Shown here: positions 51,666 through 59,998 of the stretch, piece by piece
Layout of the letters: every line of letters starts with the position of its first letter
Numbering within the stretch: position 1 is the first letter of the stretch
DNA from: Lachnospiraceae bacterium
GTDB taxonomy: Bacteria > Bacillota > Clostridia > Lachnospirales > Lachnospiraceae
Reading direction: 5' to 3'
DNA: 64,000 nucleotides
NCBI GenBank assembly: GCA_017623675.1
Contig: JAGAOO010000083.1
Span: 1 to 64,000 of the forward strand
Program-made: the position numbers and the translations under genes
Notes under the pieces: generated by a model
Database searches by the model: none
What the model was told of the DNA's origin: nothing
Seen by the model: only the letters and a program-made list of their open reading frames with translations

Positions 51666-52792
51666 ATGATGGAAGAAAATATTTTTTGTGAGAATGACGA
51701 AAGGGTTACAAAAACGGCAGTAACAGTATTGAGATGGTTGATAATAGTATTTCCGCTTTTGATAATACTGTCACTGGTAGGGATTTTTCAGTCTAAGATT
51801 CAGAGTCTGATTATAATGACGGTAGTTGCTCTTGTGGTTACCATGGGACCGACGCTTGCTTACAAGCTGCACGCACCAATTGGTGCAATGAAATACGTTA
51901 CAACTATTGCTCTTGGCTGCTTGGTGGCACTGATGGCGACAGATTCCACCATTGGTATTTATATGACCTATGCATTGGCTATGGTGTTCAGTATTTTCTA
52001 TTATGACAAAAAATTCACTTTGCGGATTCCGTCTGTACTTCTATGGGAGAACTGAATCAGACGGTTGATGTGATTGTGGAAAATACGGAACAAATGATGG
52101 CAATTTCTCAGGAAACAACAGAGAAAATGCAGGGTTATATTGAATTGATGGAAAAGACAACCGGAGATATGCAGGTAATCGAGCAATCGGCATATCAGAC
52201 AGAGCAATCTATTACCAGTCTGGAGGAAGGCATGAAAGAAGTGTCAGAATTTGCAACCACCATTGCAAAGATTACCAGTCAGACGAACCTGCTAGCCTTG
52301 AATGCTTCCATTGAGGCGGCAAGGGCAGGAGAAATGGGAAGAGGATTTAGTGTTGTTGCAGAACAGGTCAAGGAATTGGCAGAGGATTCTAAGAATGCAA
52401 GTGACTCAATTTCGAATATTATAAATAAAATCTTTGCCCTGCTACAGGAAGTGCGAGTTGCTAATAAGGAAAATCTGGATAATATAACAGAAGGAATTGA
52501 AAAATTGCATGCTGCAGAAGATGAAGCACAAAGTCTGGGGAAATTGCAGGCAGAGTCTGGTGATAAGGCACGTATGGTTGCTGCGTCCAGTGAAGATACG
52601 GTTGAACATAGTGAACAGGTATTGCAGATGATAAAGCAAATGCAGGAACTATTGGAAAATACTTTGAATCAGGCAAATCAAATTGTACAGGAATCTGAAA
52701 CCCAGAAGGGAGTAACAGGCGAAGTAGAAACTTCATTCCATCAGGTGAATGAAGTTTCAAGAAATCTTTTGGCAATTAGTAAGGTAGAATAA
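51666..52792 (+). pseudogene. methyl-accepting chemotaxis-type protein with an internal out-of-frame deletion
   Basis: ATG 51666 starts an N-terminal domain of about four helices (VLRWLIIVFPLLIILSLVGI, MKYVTTIALGCLVALMATDS) that reads to YYDKKFTL and then runs out of frame to a stop at 52055. The second half is in another frame and reads [20 protein letters not shown], then a complete signalling domain with tip [20 protein letters not shown], to 52792. Related proteins have about 100 residues between these parts. The fused DNA is therefore a deletion junction near 52020. The second half could be made as a soluble receptor fragment from ATG 52043. Confidence 0.75.
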
Positions 52793-52814
52793 ATTTTTCG
52801 GGATTCTATAACAT

Positions 52815-52845
52815 GGCGTTGGAGTTTGAACTCTGACGCCTTTTT
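52815..52845 (+). terminator. intrinsic terminator
   Basis: GGCGTtgGAGTT pairs with AACTCtgACGCC (52815-52840), followed by TTTTT. Confidence 0.75.
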
Positions 52846-52879
52846 GTTGCAAAAGTCCGACAAGGATTAAAAAAAGGTG

Positions 52880-52908
52880 TTGACAACTATTCTTGTCATA
52901 TGTATAAT
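52880..52908 (+). promoter_or_regulatory. promoter of the XRE operon
   Basis: TTGACA (52880-52885) and TATAAT (52903-52908) are 17 bases apart, a consensus sigma-A promoter. TTGTCA (52893-52898) lies in its spacer. Confidence 0.8.
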
Positions 52909-52931
52909 GTGGCTATGATGGAATGACAAAG

Positions 52932-52994
52932 AAAGCTGTCAAAATGAAATTGAAACTTGTCAAATTGAATATCAAAGTTGTCAGATAGAGAATA
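52932..52994 (+). repeat. three direct repeats with a 21-base period
   Basis: Units start at 52932, 52953 and 52974. Each begins AAASYTGTCAAA-like (AAAGCTGTCA, AAACTTGTCA, AAAGTTGTCA). They lie between the promoter at 52880-52908 and the XRE start at 53009. An inverted TGACAA is at 52924-52929. Two helical turns between copies suit cooperative binding on one face of DNA, probably by the XRE protein. Confidence 0.65.
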
Positions 52995-53008
52995 GGAGAT
53001 GATGGAAA

Positions 53009-53224
53009 TTGCCATTGTATAATCGTTTAAAAGAATACCGTGCCAGATTGGGTGTGAATCAGCAGGAAATGGGTGCTTTGGTTGGGACTTCCAGACAGAC
53101 TATAAGTCAGATTGAACGGGGGGACTATTCTCCATCCGTATCGTTAGCACTTAGAATTGCTAAAGTTTGTCAAGCACAGGTAGAGGACATTTTTCAATAT
53201 GAGGAGGAACAGGAGAATGAGTGA
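53009..53224 (+). CDS. small XRE-family helix-turn-helix regulator
   Basis: The 71-residue protein starts at TTG 53009, 10 bases after AGGAG. It reads LKEYRARLGVNQQEMGALVG, then TSRQTISQIERGDYSPSVSL, a full XRE domain ending VEDIFQYEEEQENE. Its stop overlaps the next ATG by 8 bases, so the genes are translated together. The repeats upstream are likely its own operator. Confidence 0.85.
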   Translation: MPLYNRLKEYRARLGVNQQEMGALVGTSRQTISQIERGDYSPSVSLALRIAKVCQAQVEDIFQYEEEQENE

Positions 53225-53990
53225 TAAAAAGAATAAAAAAATTATGGTAGGCTTTATTGCATCGTTAGCAGTCAGTTTGGTTTTAGGGTTTCTGTTTGGT
53301 ATAATTTCCCGTATCATCCAAAACAGTATACCTGATATGCAAATGTTTATTCTCCAAGTGAAAATTATAATGTCCTATGTGGTTCCAATTCTGTTTTTGA
53401 TATTAAATCTGACGCAGGCGGTTGTTGGCTCCATTTATATTAAAATAAGTAAAAAGCAGGCAGCGACTTGGGATGGAGAGGATGAGGAAGTAATTGAACA
53501 AATTGAAAAGAAACTGAATGTTCCTATGATTCTGACAAATGCAATGCAGGTTTTGAACTTTGTCTTCTTCTCCGTCTGTATTTGTCTGGCGGAAACTGAT
53601 GAACTGAGCAAGCTGATGCAGGATATAATAGGTAATGGTGCAATCGTACTTTTTATAGTCAGTTTTGTCATAGAGATGGTATTGCAGAAGCAGACAGTAG
53701 ATTTGGAAAAACAATTAAATCCGGAAAAGCAGGGAAATATATTCGATGTGAAATTCCAGGAAGTTTGGGTGAATAGTTGCGATGAAGCACAAAAACTGAT
53801 GATTTATAAAGCCGGTTATCAGGCATTTAAGGTGACCAATTATACCTGTATGGGCGTATGGCTGCTCGCACTCATTGCACAGTTCATGTTTCAGACAGGA
53901 ATCTTTCCGGTTATATGCATTGGAATAATATGGATGGTACTGATTATGACATATTCAATTACAAGTTATAAACTAGAGATTAAAAAGTAG
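53217..53990 (+). CDS. DUF3169-family membrane protein
   Basis: The 257-residue protein starts at ATG 53217 after AGGAGGAACAGGAG. It has a pair of helices near the N-terminus, two in the middle and two at the end (VGFIASLAVSLVLGFLFGII; LQVKIIMSYVVPILFLILNL; MGVWLLALIAQFMFQTGIF). Hydrophilic segments such as LNPEKQGNIFDVKFQEVWVN lie between. DUF3169 proteins are often encoded with small XRE regulators and CPBP proteases, as here. Their role is unknown. Confidence 0.7.
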   Translation: MSDKKNKKIMVGFIASLAVSLVLGFLFGIISRIIQNSIPDMQMFILQVKIIMSYVVPILFLILNLTQAVVGSIYIKISKKQAATWDGEDEEVIEQIEKKLNVPMILTNAMQVLNFVFFSVCICLAETDELSKLMQDIIGNGAIVLFIVSFVIEMVLQKQTVDLEKQLNPEKQGNIFDVKFQEVWVNSCDEAQKLMIYKAGYQAFKVTNYTCMGVWLLALIAQFMFQTGIFPVICIGIIWMVLIMTYSITSYKLEIKK

Positions 53991-54054
53991 TAAAAGTAAT
54001 AGTGAAAATGAAATTATGAATACAAAATTAAGAAAAGCTAGGGAGGCATGTATT

Positions 54055-54948
54055 ATGAAGTTTTGGAAGAAGTTTGGTTGGTTTATGTTGGGCTTAACAC
54101 CGATGGTGACAGTTTTCTTGTGGCAGATTCTGGTATCTGGTGTCGGTATGTTTATTTACTCTTTTATTGCAGAAATGCAGGCAAGTCAAACCGGAGCAGA
54201 GATTGTTTATGATGACCTAATAGAGGGATTTCTAAGTGGTACACCATATGCAATTGTTATGTTTGTAACATATATTGGCTATCTGGTTATTTTTGGACTG
54301 TGGTACTGGTTGATGTACTGTCGTAAGAAGCAGACGGGTGCATGGAAGCAGGTGTTAAAGCCACAAAGAATTGGTGGAATTATTGGTTGTGGATTTGCGG
54401 TACAGGTGACACTTTCTTTGGCATTAACTATCATGCTTCCTCTGTTTCCGAAAGCCATGGATTCCTATATGTCTGTGATGGAAGGGCTGGAAAACGAATC
54501 TGTATTTATGATTCTTTGTGTCTGTCTGCTGGCTCCAATCTGTGAAGAACTGATTTTCCGGGGATTAACCATGCGGACGATGGGGAAAGCATTCCCTTGG
54601 CAGGCGGCACTCATCATACAGGCAGTACTGTTTGGCGTGTATCATATGAATCTTGTACAGGGAATTTATGCCATGTTACTGGGATTGTTATTCGGATATA
54701 TTGCACATCGCTATGGTTCTATTGTACCGGGAATCCTGTTGCATATGGCAGTTAATTCATTTAGTTACGTGATTGGTTATATTCTTCCGGAATCTTTGGA
54801 GGAACACACCGGTATAATGATAGCAATTGCAATGGTTGGTTTAGCGGCAACCATAGGTTTTTATATCCTATTATTAAAGGGTGTGAAACCGCAGCCGAAG
54901 TTGGACGCAGTTAGCGAAGCAGAAGTTCAAAGTATTCCAGCCAATTAA
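54055..54948 (+). CDS. CPBP-family intramembrane metalloprotease
   Basis: The 297-residue protein from ATG 54055 (GGGAGG upstream) has about eight helices. The CPBP/Abi signature is present: APICEELIFRGLTMRTMGKA (EExxxR), FGVYHMNLVQGIYAMLLGLL, and LLHMAVNSFSYVIGY. Such proteases process prenyl proteins or bacteriocins, or confer immunity. It ends the XRE-DUF3169 operon. Its last 38 bases overlap the end of the dipeptidase gene on the other strand. Confidence 0.8.
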   Translation: MKFWKKFGWFMLGLTPMVTVFLWQILVSGVGMFIYSFIAEMQASQTGAEIVYDDLIEGFLSGTPYAIVMFVTYIGYLVIFGLWYWLMYCRKKQTGAWKQVLKPQRIGGIIGCGFAVQVTLSLALTIMLPLFPKAMDSYMSVMEGLENESVFMILCVCLLAPICEELIFRGLTMRTMGKAFPWQAALIIQAVLFGVYHMNLVQGIYAMLLGLLFGYIAHRYGSIVPGILLHMAVNSFSYVIGYILPESLEEHTGIMIAIAMVGLAATIGFYILLLKGVKPQPKLDAVSEAEVQSIPAN

Positions 54949-56176
54949 GACCAAGAATTCGAAGCACTGTTTGCTCTGACATGCCCCGTTCCAACAGACG
55001 GGCGGTGAGCAACAGTGCTTTTTTATGATTCTCCAGACAATCTTCTGGTTCTATATCGTCCTTCTTATACTTCCCTCTGGTATAGGAATCACATAAATCA
55101 AAACCGAGTCCCACATGATTGGAACCAAGGAGATTTACGGCATATTCAATGTGACGGCACATGGCATCCAGACAATGTATCGAATGGCTTCCTACATCGC
55201 TGTCGGAATAACCTACAATATATTTACAGGCATTAAAGCCCATGATGCCACCTTGGTTTGATAACGCCTGCATTTGTGCATCTGTCAGATTTCGATAATT
55301 GGGATGTACGGAATAGGCATTTGAATGAGTAGCTATGTAAGGGAGAAATGGAGTACAAGAGGTTTCCTGTTCTTTGACCTGCTTTTGAAAAAGGTTATTT
55401 ACCTGCTCCCACCCTTCGTTGTTCAGGTGACTGATATCCAAGAACATTCCAAGCTGATGCAATTCTTGAATTGCCTGAAGCCCCAAAGGGGTAATTTGCC
55501 CCGGGATGTCTTGGAATCTGGTGGCAGTACAACAACCGGTTGCCAATAGATTCGGACGGCTCCATGTCAGACTGGCACCCCGGATGCCTAATTGATACAG
55601 GGTATGTATTTTATCGAGCTCAGAACCGATACAGTCCAGACCTTCCATATACAGAAGAATTCCAATCTTTTCTTTGCTCTTGACGGCTTCTAAATCTTTT
55701 CTGGTTGTGACCAGACATAGTTCTTCGGACAACCCCTGAATTTCTTCTTTGAGTATTTTGATTTGTGCCAATGTGTTGAGAAATCCCTGTTCCCAGTATA
55801 GAGCTCCTTTTGTCCAATATTCGTTCCAGTTCTTTTGCGTGGATTGAGATATTGCCGAAGGGGATTGAGAAAATGGATTCGTTGGGGCGGACTCTGCCTC
55901 CGGATAGAAGATGGCATTTTCAATATAAATAGAGGAAACGATTAATTGAAAACCGGATGCTTTCCAATGGGGCAGATACAGTCTGCGTATCACATCCCGT
56001 TCGCCATGTTGATGGCGGAGAAGAAGTTCTCCGGCTAAATCGTTGTGTGCATCAATTACCGGGATGGAAAAGTGTAGTTGCTTGGCACGTTCTTTATAAT
56101 AATTAGTTTGTGAGTGATAAGCGGTGCTGTCAGAAGATATATTTGAAGGACATATAGATGTCTGTATAGGTTTCAT
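54911..56176 (-). CDS. membrane dipeptidase family (M19) peptidase
   Basis: The 421-residue protein resembles renal-dipeptidase-type enzymes. The first metal ligands are in FSIPVIDAHNDLAGELLLRH, the bridging glutamate in EKIGILLYMEGLDCI, and later histidines in MFLDISHLNNEG and PYIATHSNAYSVHPNYRNLT. It ends after GLGFDLCDSYTRGKYKKDDI and a helical tail. There is no signal peptide, so it is probably cytosolic. It lies divergent from a C26 hydrolase gene, suggesting shared use in peptide breakdown. Confidence 0.82.
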   Translation of the reverse strand: MKPIQTSICPSNISSDSTAYHSQTNYYKERAKQLHFSIPVIDAHNDLAGELLLRHQHGERDVIRRLYLPHWKASGFQLIVSSIYIENAIFYPEAESAPTNPFSQSPSAISQSTQKNWNEYWTKGALYWEQGFLNTLAQIKILKEEIQGLSEELCLVTTRKDLEAVKSKEKIGILLYMEGLDCIGSELDKIHTLYQLGIRGASLTWSRPNLLATGCCTATRFQDIPGQITPLGLQAIQELHQLGMFLDISHLNNEGWEQVNNLFQKQVKEQETSCTPFLPYIATHSNAYSVHPNYRNLTDAQMQALSNQGGIMGFNACKYIVGYSDSDVGSHSIHCLDAMCRHIEYAVNLLGSNHVGLGFDLCDSYTRGKYKKDDIEPEDCLENHKKALLLTARLLERGMSEQTVLRILGLNWLEYFELLLR

Positions 56177-56318
56177 GTATGTGTTCCTTTCAGGTAGAGA
56201 AGTATCATTTTATTAAAATATTCCCATGTATGAAAAGATATGTCAAGTAAGCATAGAGAATTCCAAAACAACATATGAATAATTTAGCAGAATATGTATG
56301 TGAAAAGGATGTGAAAAA

Positions 56319-56996
56319 ATGAATTCTAAGGTATTGATTGGTGGAAAGCCGGATCAAATTAGGAATTATGTAAAGGCACTGGAGCAGGTTCAGGTTGAGG
56401 GAATTAGTGTGTATGCCTGTCCTTGGCAGGAAGCAATCGACTGTTTAGGACTTATCCTGCCGGGGGGTGGAGACATTGCTCCGGACATATTTGGACAGGA
56501 GAATCATGGCTCTGTTCATATAGATGAAGCCTTGGACCGGCTACAGCTTAAGCTGTTAGGCGAATATATAAAAGCCGGAAAACCGGTGCTGGGAATCTGC
56601 AAAGGAATACAAATCATCAATGTATTTTTTGGTGGTACGATTCAGCAACATCTGCCTACTGCCCATGCCCATTGTTATCAAGAGTCAGACCAATATCATA
56701 TGACCATTGCAAAGAGGGGAACTGTACTGGAACAATTGTATGGCTTGCGATTCCCGGTGAATAGCGCACATCATCAGGGAATTGATCAATTGGGACAGGG
56801 TTTAGAAGCAATTCAGTTTGCGGAAGACCAGGTAATCGAAGGGATTGTACATAAAGAACTGCCGATATTGGGAGTGCAATGGCATCCGGAGCGAATGATG
56901 GGTTATAGTGAGAATCATGTAGAAGGAAAACGATTGTTCCAATTCTGGATTCAACTCTTTCCAAAGAAAAAGGGGTGTGATACAATGAACGCATAG
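56319..56996 (+). CDS. class I glutamine amidotransferase-like (C26) hydrolase
   Basis: The 225-residue protein resembles gamma-glutamyl-gamma-aminobutyrate hydrolases. The nucleophile is the cysteine in VLGICKGIQIINVFFGGTIQ, and the His-Glu pair is in GVQWHPERMMGY. LGLILPGGGDIAPDIFG is the family start. It is a little shorter than PuuD (about 250). It should release glutamate from a gamma-glutamyl compound. The stop lies within a repetitive element that separates it from pyrF. Confidence 0.8.
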   Translation: MNSKVLIGGKPDQIRNYVKALEQVQVEGISVYACPWQEAIDCLGLILPGGGDIAPDIFGQENHGSVHIDEALDRLQLKLLGEYIKAGKPVLGICKGIQIINVFFGGTIQQHLPTAHAHCYQESDQYHMTIAKRGTVLEQLYGLRFPVNSAHHQGIDQLGQGLEAIQFAEDQVIEGIVHKELPILGVQWHPERMMGYSENHVEGKRLFQFWIQLFPKKKGCDTMNA

Positions 56997-57151
56997 CATG
57001 AACGCAGTGACGAAGAAAATCCACCGATTGCTTGCAAGCGAGTGGATTTTCAAGGAACTATGTGAGTGCAACGAACACCGAGATGGAGCGAAGCGAAATC
57101 GAGGTGCGTTCATGCGGAGCAGAACGTGCAACGAACACCGAGATGAAGCGA
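56985..57151 (+). repeat. intergenic repeat element with hairpin and flanking inverted repeats
   Basis: ATGAACGCA occurs at 56985-56993 and 56998-57006, and its complement TGCGTTCAT at 57105-57113. Inside is a long hairpin, GAAAATCCAC (57015-57024) with GTGGATTTTC (57042-57051), including TTGCTTGCAAGC. GTGCAACGAACACCGAGATG occurs at 57066 and again exactly 60 bases later at 57126. The block lies between the C26 gene and pyrF and looks like a dispersed element. Confidence 0.65.
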
Positions 57152-57183
57152 AAAAAGTAACAAATACCCAGGAGGACAGGAGA

Positions 57184-58110
57184 ATGATTAGCAAATTAGT
57201 AAACAAAATCGAAACATTGAAGGCGCCGATTGTAGTAGGATTGGACCCAATGTTATCATACGTGCCGGAGCATATTCAGAAGCAGGCATTTGAAGAATAT
57301 GGGGAAACCTTAGAAGGAGCAGCAGAAGCAATCTGGCAATTCAATAAGGCAATTGTAGATGCTACCTGTGATTTAATTCCGGCGGTAAAACCTCAGATTG
57401 CCATGTATGAGCAGTTTGGTGTAGAAGGTGTGAAAGCATTCAAGAAGACGGTCGAATACTGCAAAAGCAAGGATTTAATTGTGATTGGTGATGTCAAGCG
57501 TGGAGATATTGGCTCAACTTCTGAAGCATATGCAGTCGGTCATTTAGGAACAGTACAGGTAGGAAGTAAGACCTATGCAGGATTTGATGAAGATTTTGCT
57601 ACTGTGAATCCATACTTGGGTTCGGATGGTATCAAGCCGTTTTTGAAGGTTTGTAATGAATGTGATAAGGGTATTTTCGTATTAGTAAAGACATCAAATC
57701 CTTCTTCCGGTGAATTTCAGGATCAGCTGGTTGATGGCACACCATTGTATGAACTGGTTGGCAAGAAAGTGGCTGAATGGGGAGAGGAAAGCATGGATGG
57801 TGCATATAGCAACGTGGGCTGCGTGGTTGGTGCAACCTATCCTAAAATGGGTAAAGTCCTTCGTAAATTAATGCCAAAGACTTATATTCTGGTGCCGGGC
57901 TATGGTGCACAGGGCGGTAAGGCAGAAGATTTGGTACATTATTTCAATGCAGATGGACTGGGTGCAATCGTCAATTCTTCCAGAGGAATTATTGCTGCAT
58001 ATAAACAGGAAAAATATCAGAAGTTCGGTAGTGAGAATTTCGCAGATGCTTCCAGACAGGCAGTGATTGATATGATTGAGGATATTAATGGAGCATTGGC
58101 ACATAAATAA
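57184..58110 (+). CDS. pyrF: orotidine 5'-phosphate decarboxylase
   Basis: The 308-residue enzyme is of the long type-2 form. It decarboxylates OMP to UMP. The catalytic charged network is in VIGDVKRGDIGSTSEAYAVG, the N-terminal strand in PIVVGLDPMLSYVPEHIQKQ and the phosphate loop near YILVPGYGAQGGKAEDL. The start is ATG 57184 after AGGAGG (about 57171); the open frame from 56998 runs through the repeat element and is not protein-like. It leads pyrF-pyrK-pyrD. Confidence 0.93.
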   Translation: MISKLVNKIETLKAPIVVGLDPMLSYVPEHIQKQAFEEYGETLEGAAEAIWQFNKAIVDATCDLIPAVKPQIAMYEQFGVEGVKAFKKTVEYCKSKDLIVIGDVKRGDIGSTSEAYAVGHLGTVQVGSKTYAGFDEDFATVNPYLGSDGIKPFLKVCNECDKGIFVLVKTSNPSSGEFQDQLVDGTPLYELVGKKVAEWGEESMDGAYSNVGCVVGATYPKMGKVLRKLMPKTYILVPGYGAQGGKAEDLVHYFNADGLGAIVNSSRGIIAAYKQEKYQKFGSENFADASRQAVIDMIEDINGALAHK

Positions 58111-58140
58111 TAGAAACAATCACAAAAAGGAGAAAAAGAG

Positions 58141-58914
58141 ATGGCTACAACAAAGATGACAGCAACAGTGATTCATCAGGAGCCGATTGGAACCGGAATC
58201 TTTAGTATGCAGTTACAGGCAGCGGAAATTGCAAAGCAGGCAAAGCCGGGGCAATTTGTGAATTTATATAGTAAAGACGGCTCCCGTCTGTTACCAAGAC
58301 CTATAAGCTTATGTGAAATCAATGGAGAGGCAGGTACCTTACGATTGGTGTACCGTACCGTGGGAAAAGGAACAGAGGAATTCGCAAGGCTGCATGCCGG
58401 TGACAAAATCGACATTATGGGACCGCTGGGAAATGGATTTACTATGCAGGAAGAAAAAGCAATTCTGATTGGCGGTGGCATTGGTATTCCTCCAATGTTG
58501 CAGTTGGCAAAGGAATTGTCTCAACAATCTGTAGAAGTGCAGGTGGTACTGGGATATCGGGATGAAACCTTTCTGGATGAAGAATTTGCTCCATATGGAA
58601 CCGTTTATTTTGCCAGTGAGGATGGAAATCATGGAGTAAAAGGCACCGTTATGGATGCAATTCGTGAATATGGAATTACAGGAAATGTGATTTATGCCTG
58701 TGGTCCGACTCCGATGTTAAGAGCAATTCAAGCCTATGCATTAGAAAATGGTATCGTGGCTCAGCTTTCTTTAGAAGAAAAGATGGCTTGTGGTATTGGT
58801 GCCTGTCTTGCCTGTGTTTGTAAATCCAAGGAAAAGGACCACCATACCAATGTGAATAATAAGCGGATTTGTAAAGACGGTCCCGTTTTCTTTGCTGAGG
58901 AGGTGGAATTCTAA
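58141..58914 (+). CDS. pyrK: dihydroorotate dehydrogenase electron transfer subunit
   Basis: The 257-residue protein carries FAD and a [2Fe-2S] cluster and links PyrD to NAD+. RLLPRPISLCEING is the FAD site, LIGGGIGIPPMLQLAKELSQ the nucleotide site, and CGIGACLACVCKSKEKDHH plus a further cysteine in RICKDGPV bind the cluster. AAAAGGAG precedes ATG 58141. The stop overlaps pyrD by one base (TAATG). Confidence 0.95.
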   Translation: MATTKMTATVIHQEPIGTGIFSMQLQAAEIAKQAKPGQFVNLYSKDGSRLLPRPISLCEINGEAGTLRLVYRTVGKGTEEFARLHAGDKIDIMGPLGNGFTMQEEKAILIGGGIGIPPMLQLAKELSQQSVEVQVVLGYRDETFLDEEFAPYGTVYFASEDGNHGVKGTVMDAIREYGITGNVIYACGPTPMLRAIQAYALENGIVAQLSLEEKMACGIGACLACVCKSKEKDHHTNVNNKRICKDGPVFFAEEVEF

Positions 58915-59816
58915 TGAATACAGCAGTTACAATTGCAGGTGTTACATGGAAGAATCCGGTTACGGTAGCATCCGGTACCTTTGGCTCCGGAGCAGAATAT
59001 AGTGAGCTGGTGGATTTGAATCAATTAGGTGCAGTAACAACGAAAGGGGTTGCCAATATTCCATGGCAGGGCAATCCAACCCCTCGAATTGCAGAAACCT
59101 ATGGCGGTATGATTAATGCAGTAGGATTACAGAATCCGGGTATTGATTTATTTACACAACGTGATATTCCGTTTTTAAAGCAGTATGATACCAGGATAAT
59201 TGTTAACGTTTGTGGAAAATCAGTTACTGATTATGTAGAAGTAGTGGAACGCTTAGGGGATGAGCCGGTAGATATGCTGGAAATCAATGTATCCTGTCCG
59301 AATGTTAAGGAAGGGGGCATTGCTTTTGGACAAGACCCGAAAGCACTATTTGAAATTACGAAGGAAGTTAAGGCTGTGGCAAAGCAGCCGATTATTATGA
59401 AACTGAGTCCTAATGTGACAGATATTACGGAAATGGCGAAAGCGGCAGAAGCAGCAGGAGCAGACGCATTGTCATTAATCAATACATTAACCGGAATGAA
59501 GATTGATATTCATAAGAGAACCTTTGCTGTTGCCAATAAGACCGGTGGATTATCCGGTCCGGCTATTAAGCCGGTAGCGGTTCGAATGGTATATCAGGTA
59601 GCGCATGCAGTACAGATTCCAATTATCGGTATGGGTGGCATTGCAACCGGTGAAGATGCCATTGAATTCATAATGGCAGGAGCAACTGCAGTTTCTGTGG
59701 GAACTGCAAACTTCCATGACCCAATGGCATCGGTAAAAGTGGCACAGGGAATAGAAGAATACATGAAGCGTTATGGTGTAGAGGATATTAATGAACTGCG
59801 GGGATGCGTAGAATAA
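58914..59816 (+). CDS. pyrD: dihydroorotate dehydrogenase catalytic subunit (class 1B)
   Basis: The 300-residue FMN enzyme oxidises dihydroorotate to orotate. VTVASGTFGSGAEYSELVDL, the active-site segment LEINVSCPNVKEGGIAFGQD with its cysteine, and IPIIGMGGIATGEDAIEFIM are visible. With PyrK it forms the NAD-linked class 1B enzyme suitable for an anaerobe. GAGGAGG precedes the ATG, which overlaps the pyrK stop. Confidence 0.95.
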   Translation: MNTAVTIAGVTWKNPVTVASGTFGSGAEYSELVDLNQLGAVTTKGVANIPWQGNPTPRIAETYGGMINAVGLQNPGIDLFTQRDIPFLKQYDTRIIVNVCGKSVTDYVEVVERLGDEPVDMLEINVSCPNVKEGGIAFGQDPKALFEITKEVKAVAKQPIIMKLSPNVTDITEMAKAAEAAGADALSLINTLTGMKIDIHKRTFAVANKTGGLSGPAIKPVAVRMVYQVAHAVQIPIIGMGGIATGEDAIEFIMAGATAVSVGTANFHDPMASVKVAQGIEEYMKRYGVEDINELRGCVE

Positions 59817-59837
59817 CTGAAAAGGGTAGATGGTTCG

Positions 59838-59873
59838 AAAAAGGTATCAGATGTAAGTTTGATGCCTTTTTTT
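59838..59873 (+). terminator. terminator after pyrD
   Basis: AAAAAGGTATCA pairs with TTGATGCCTTTTTTT (one mismatch). It ends pyrF-pyrK-pyrD before the ATPase gene. Confidence 0.6.
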
Positions 59874-59884
59874 AATGAAACATC

Positions 59885-59959
59885 GAAGAAATGCACATTT
59901 TTTGCTTTTAAAATATTGAAGAAATGTATATTTTTTAATTCTGAAATATTGAAGAAATG
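59885..59959 (+). repeat. three direct repeats with a 33-base period
   Basis: GAAGAAATG recurs at 59885, 59918 and 59951. The context ATATTGAAGAAATGYA and ATTTTTT is shared. They lie directly before the ATPase gene. Both strands give repeating 11-residue peptides (minus: HFFNILKAKN-like), so the repeat may be a coding relic or a dispersed element. Confidence 0.65.
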
Positions 59960-59998
59960 CAAAAACGGTGATATATTTATTATACGGAGGTGGTTTCA

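Noticed and set aside
56998-57183. N-terminal extension of PyrF
   Set aside because: The open frame crosses a hairpin and duplicated repeats, and the repeat-derived peptide (CNEHRDGAKRNRG) is not PyrF-like; AGGAGG before ATG 57184 fits better.
59885-59959. CRISPR-like repeats
   Set aside because: Only three degenerate units, the spacers are also similar to each other and no cas genes are present.
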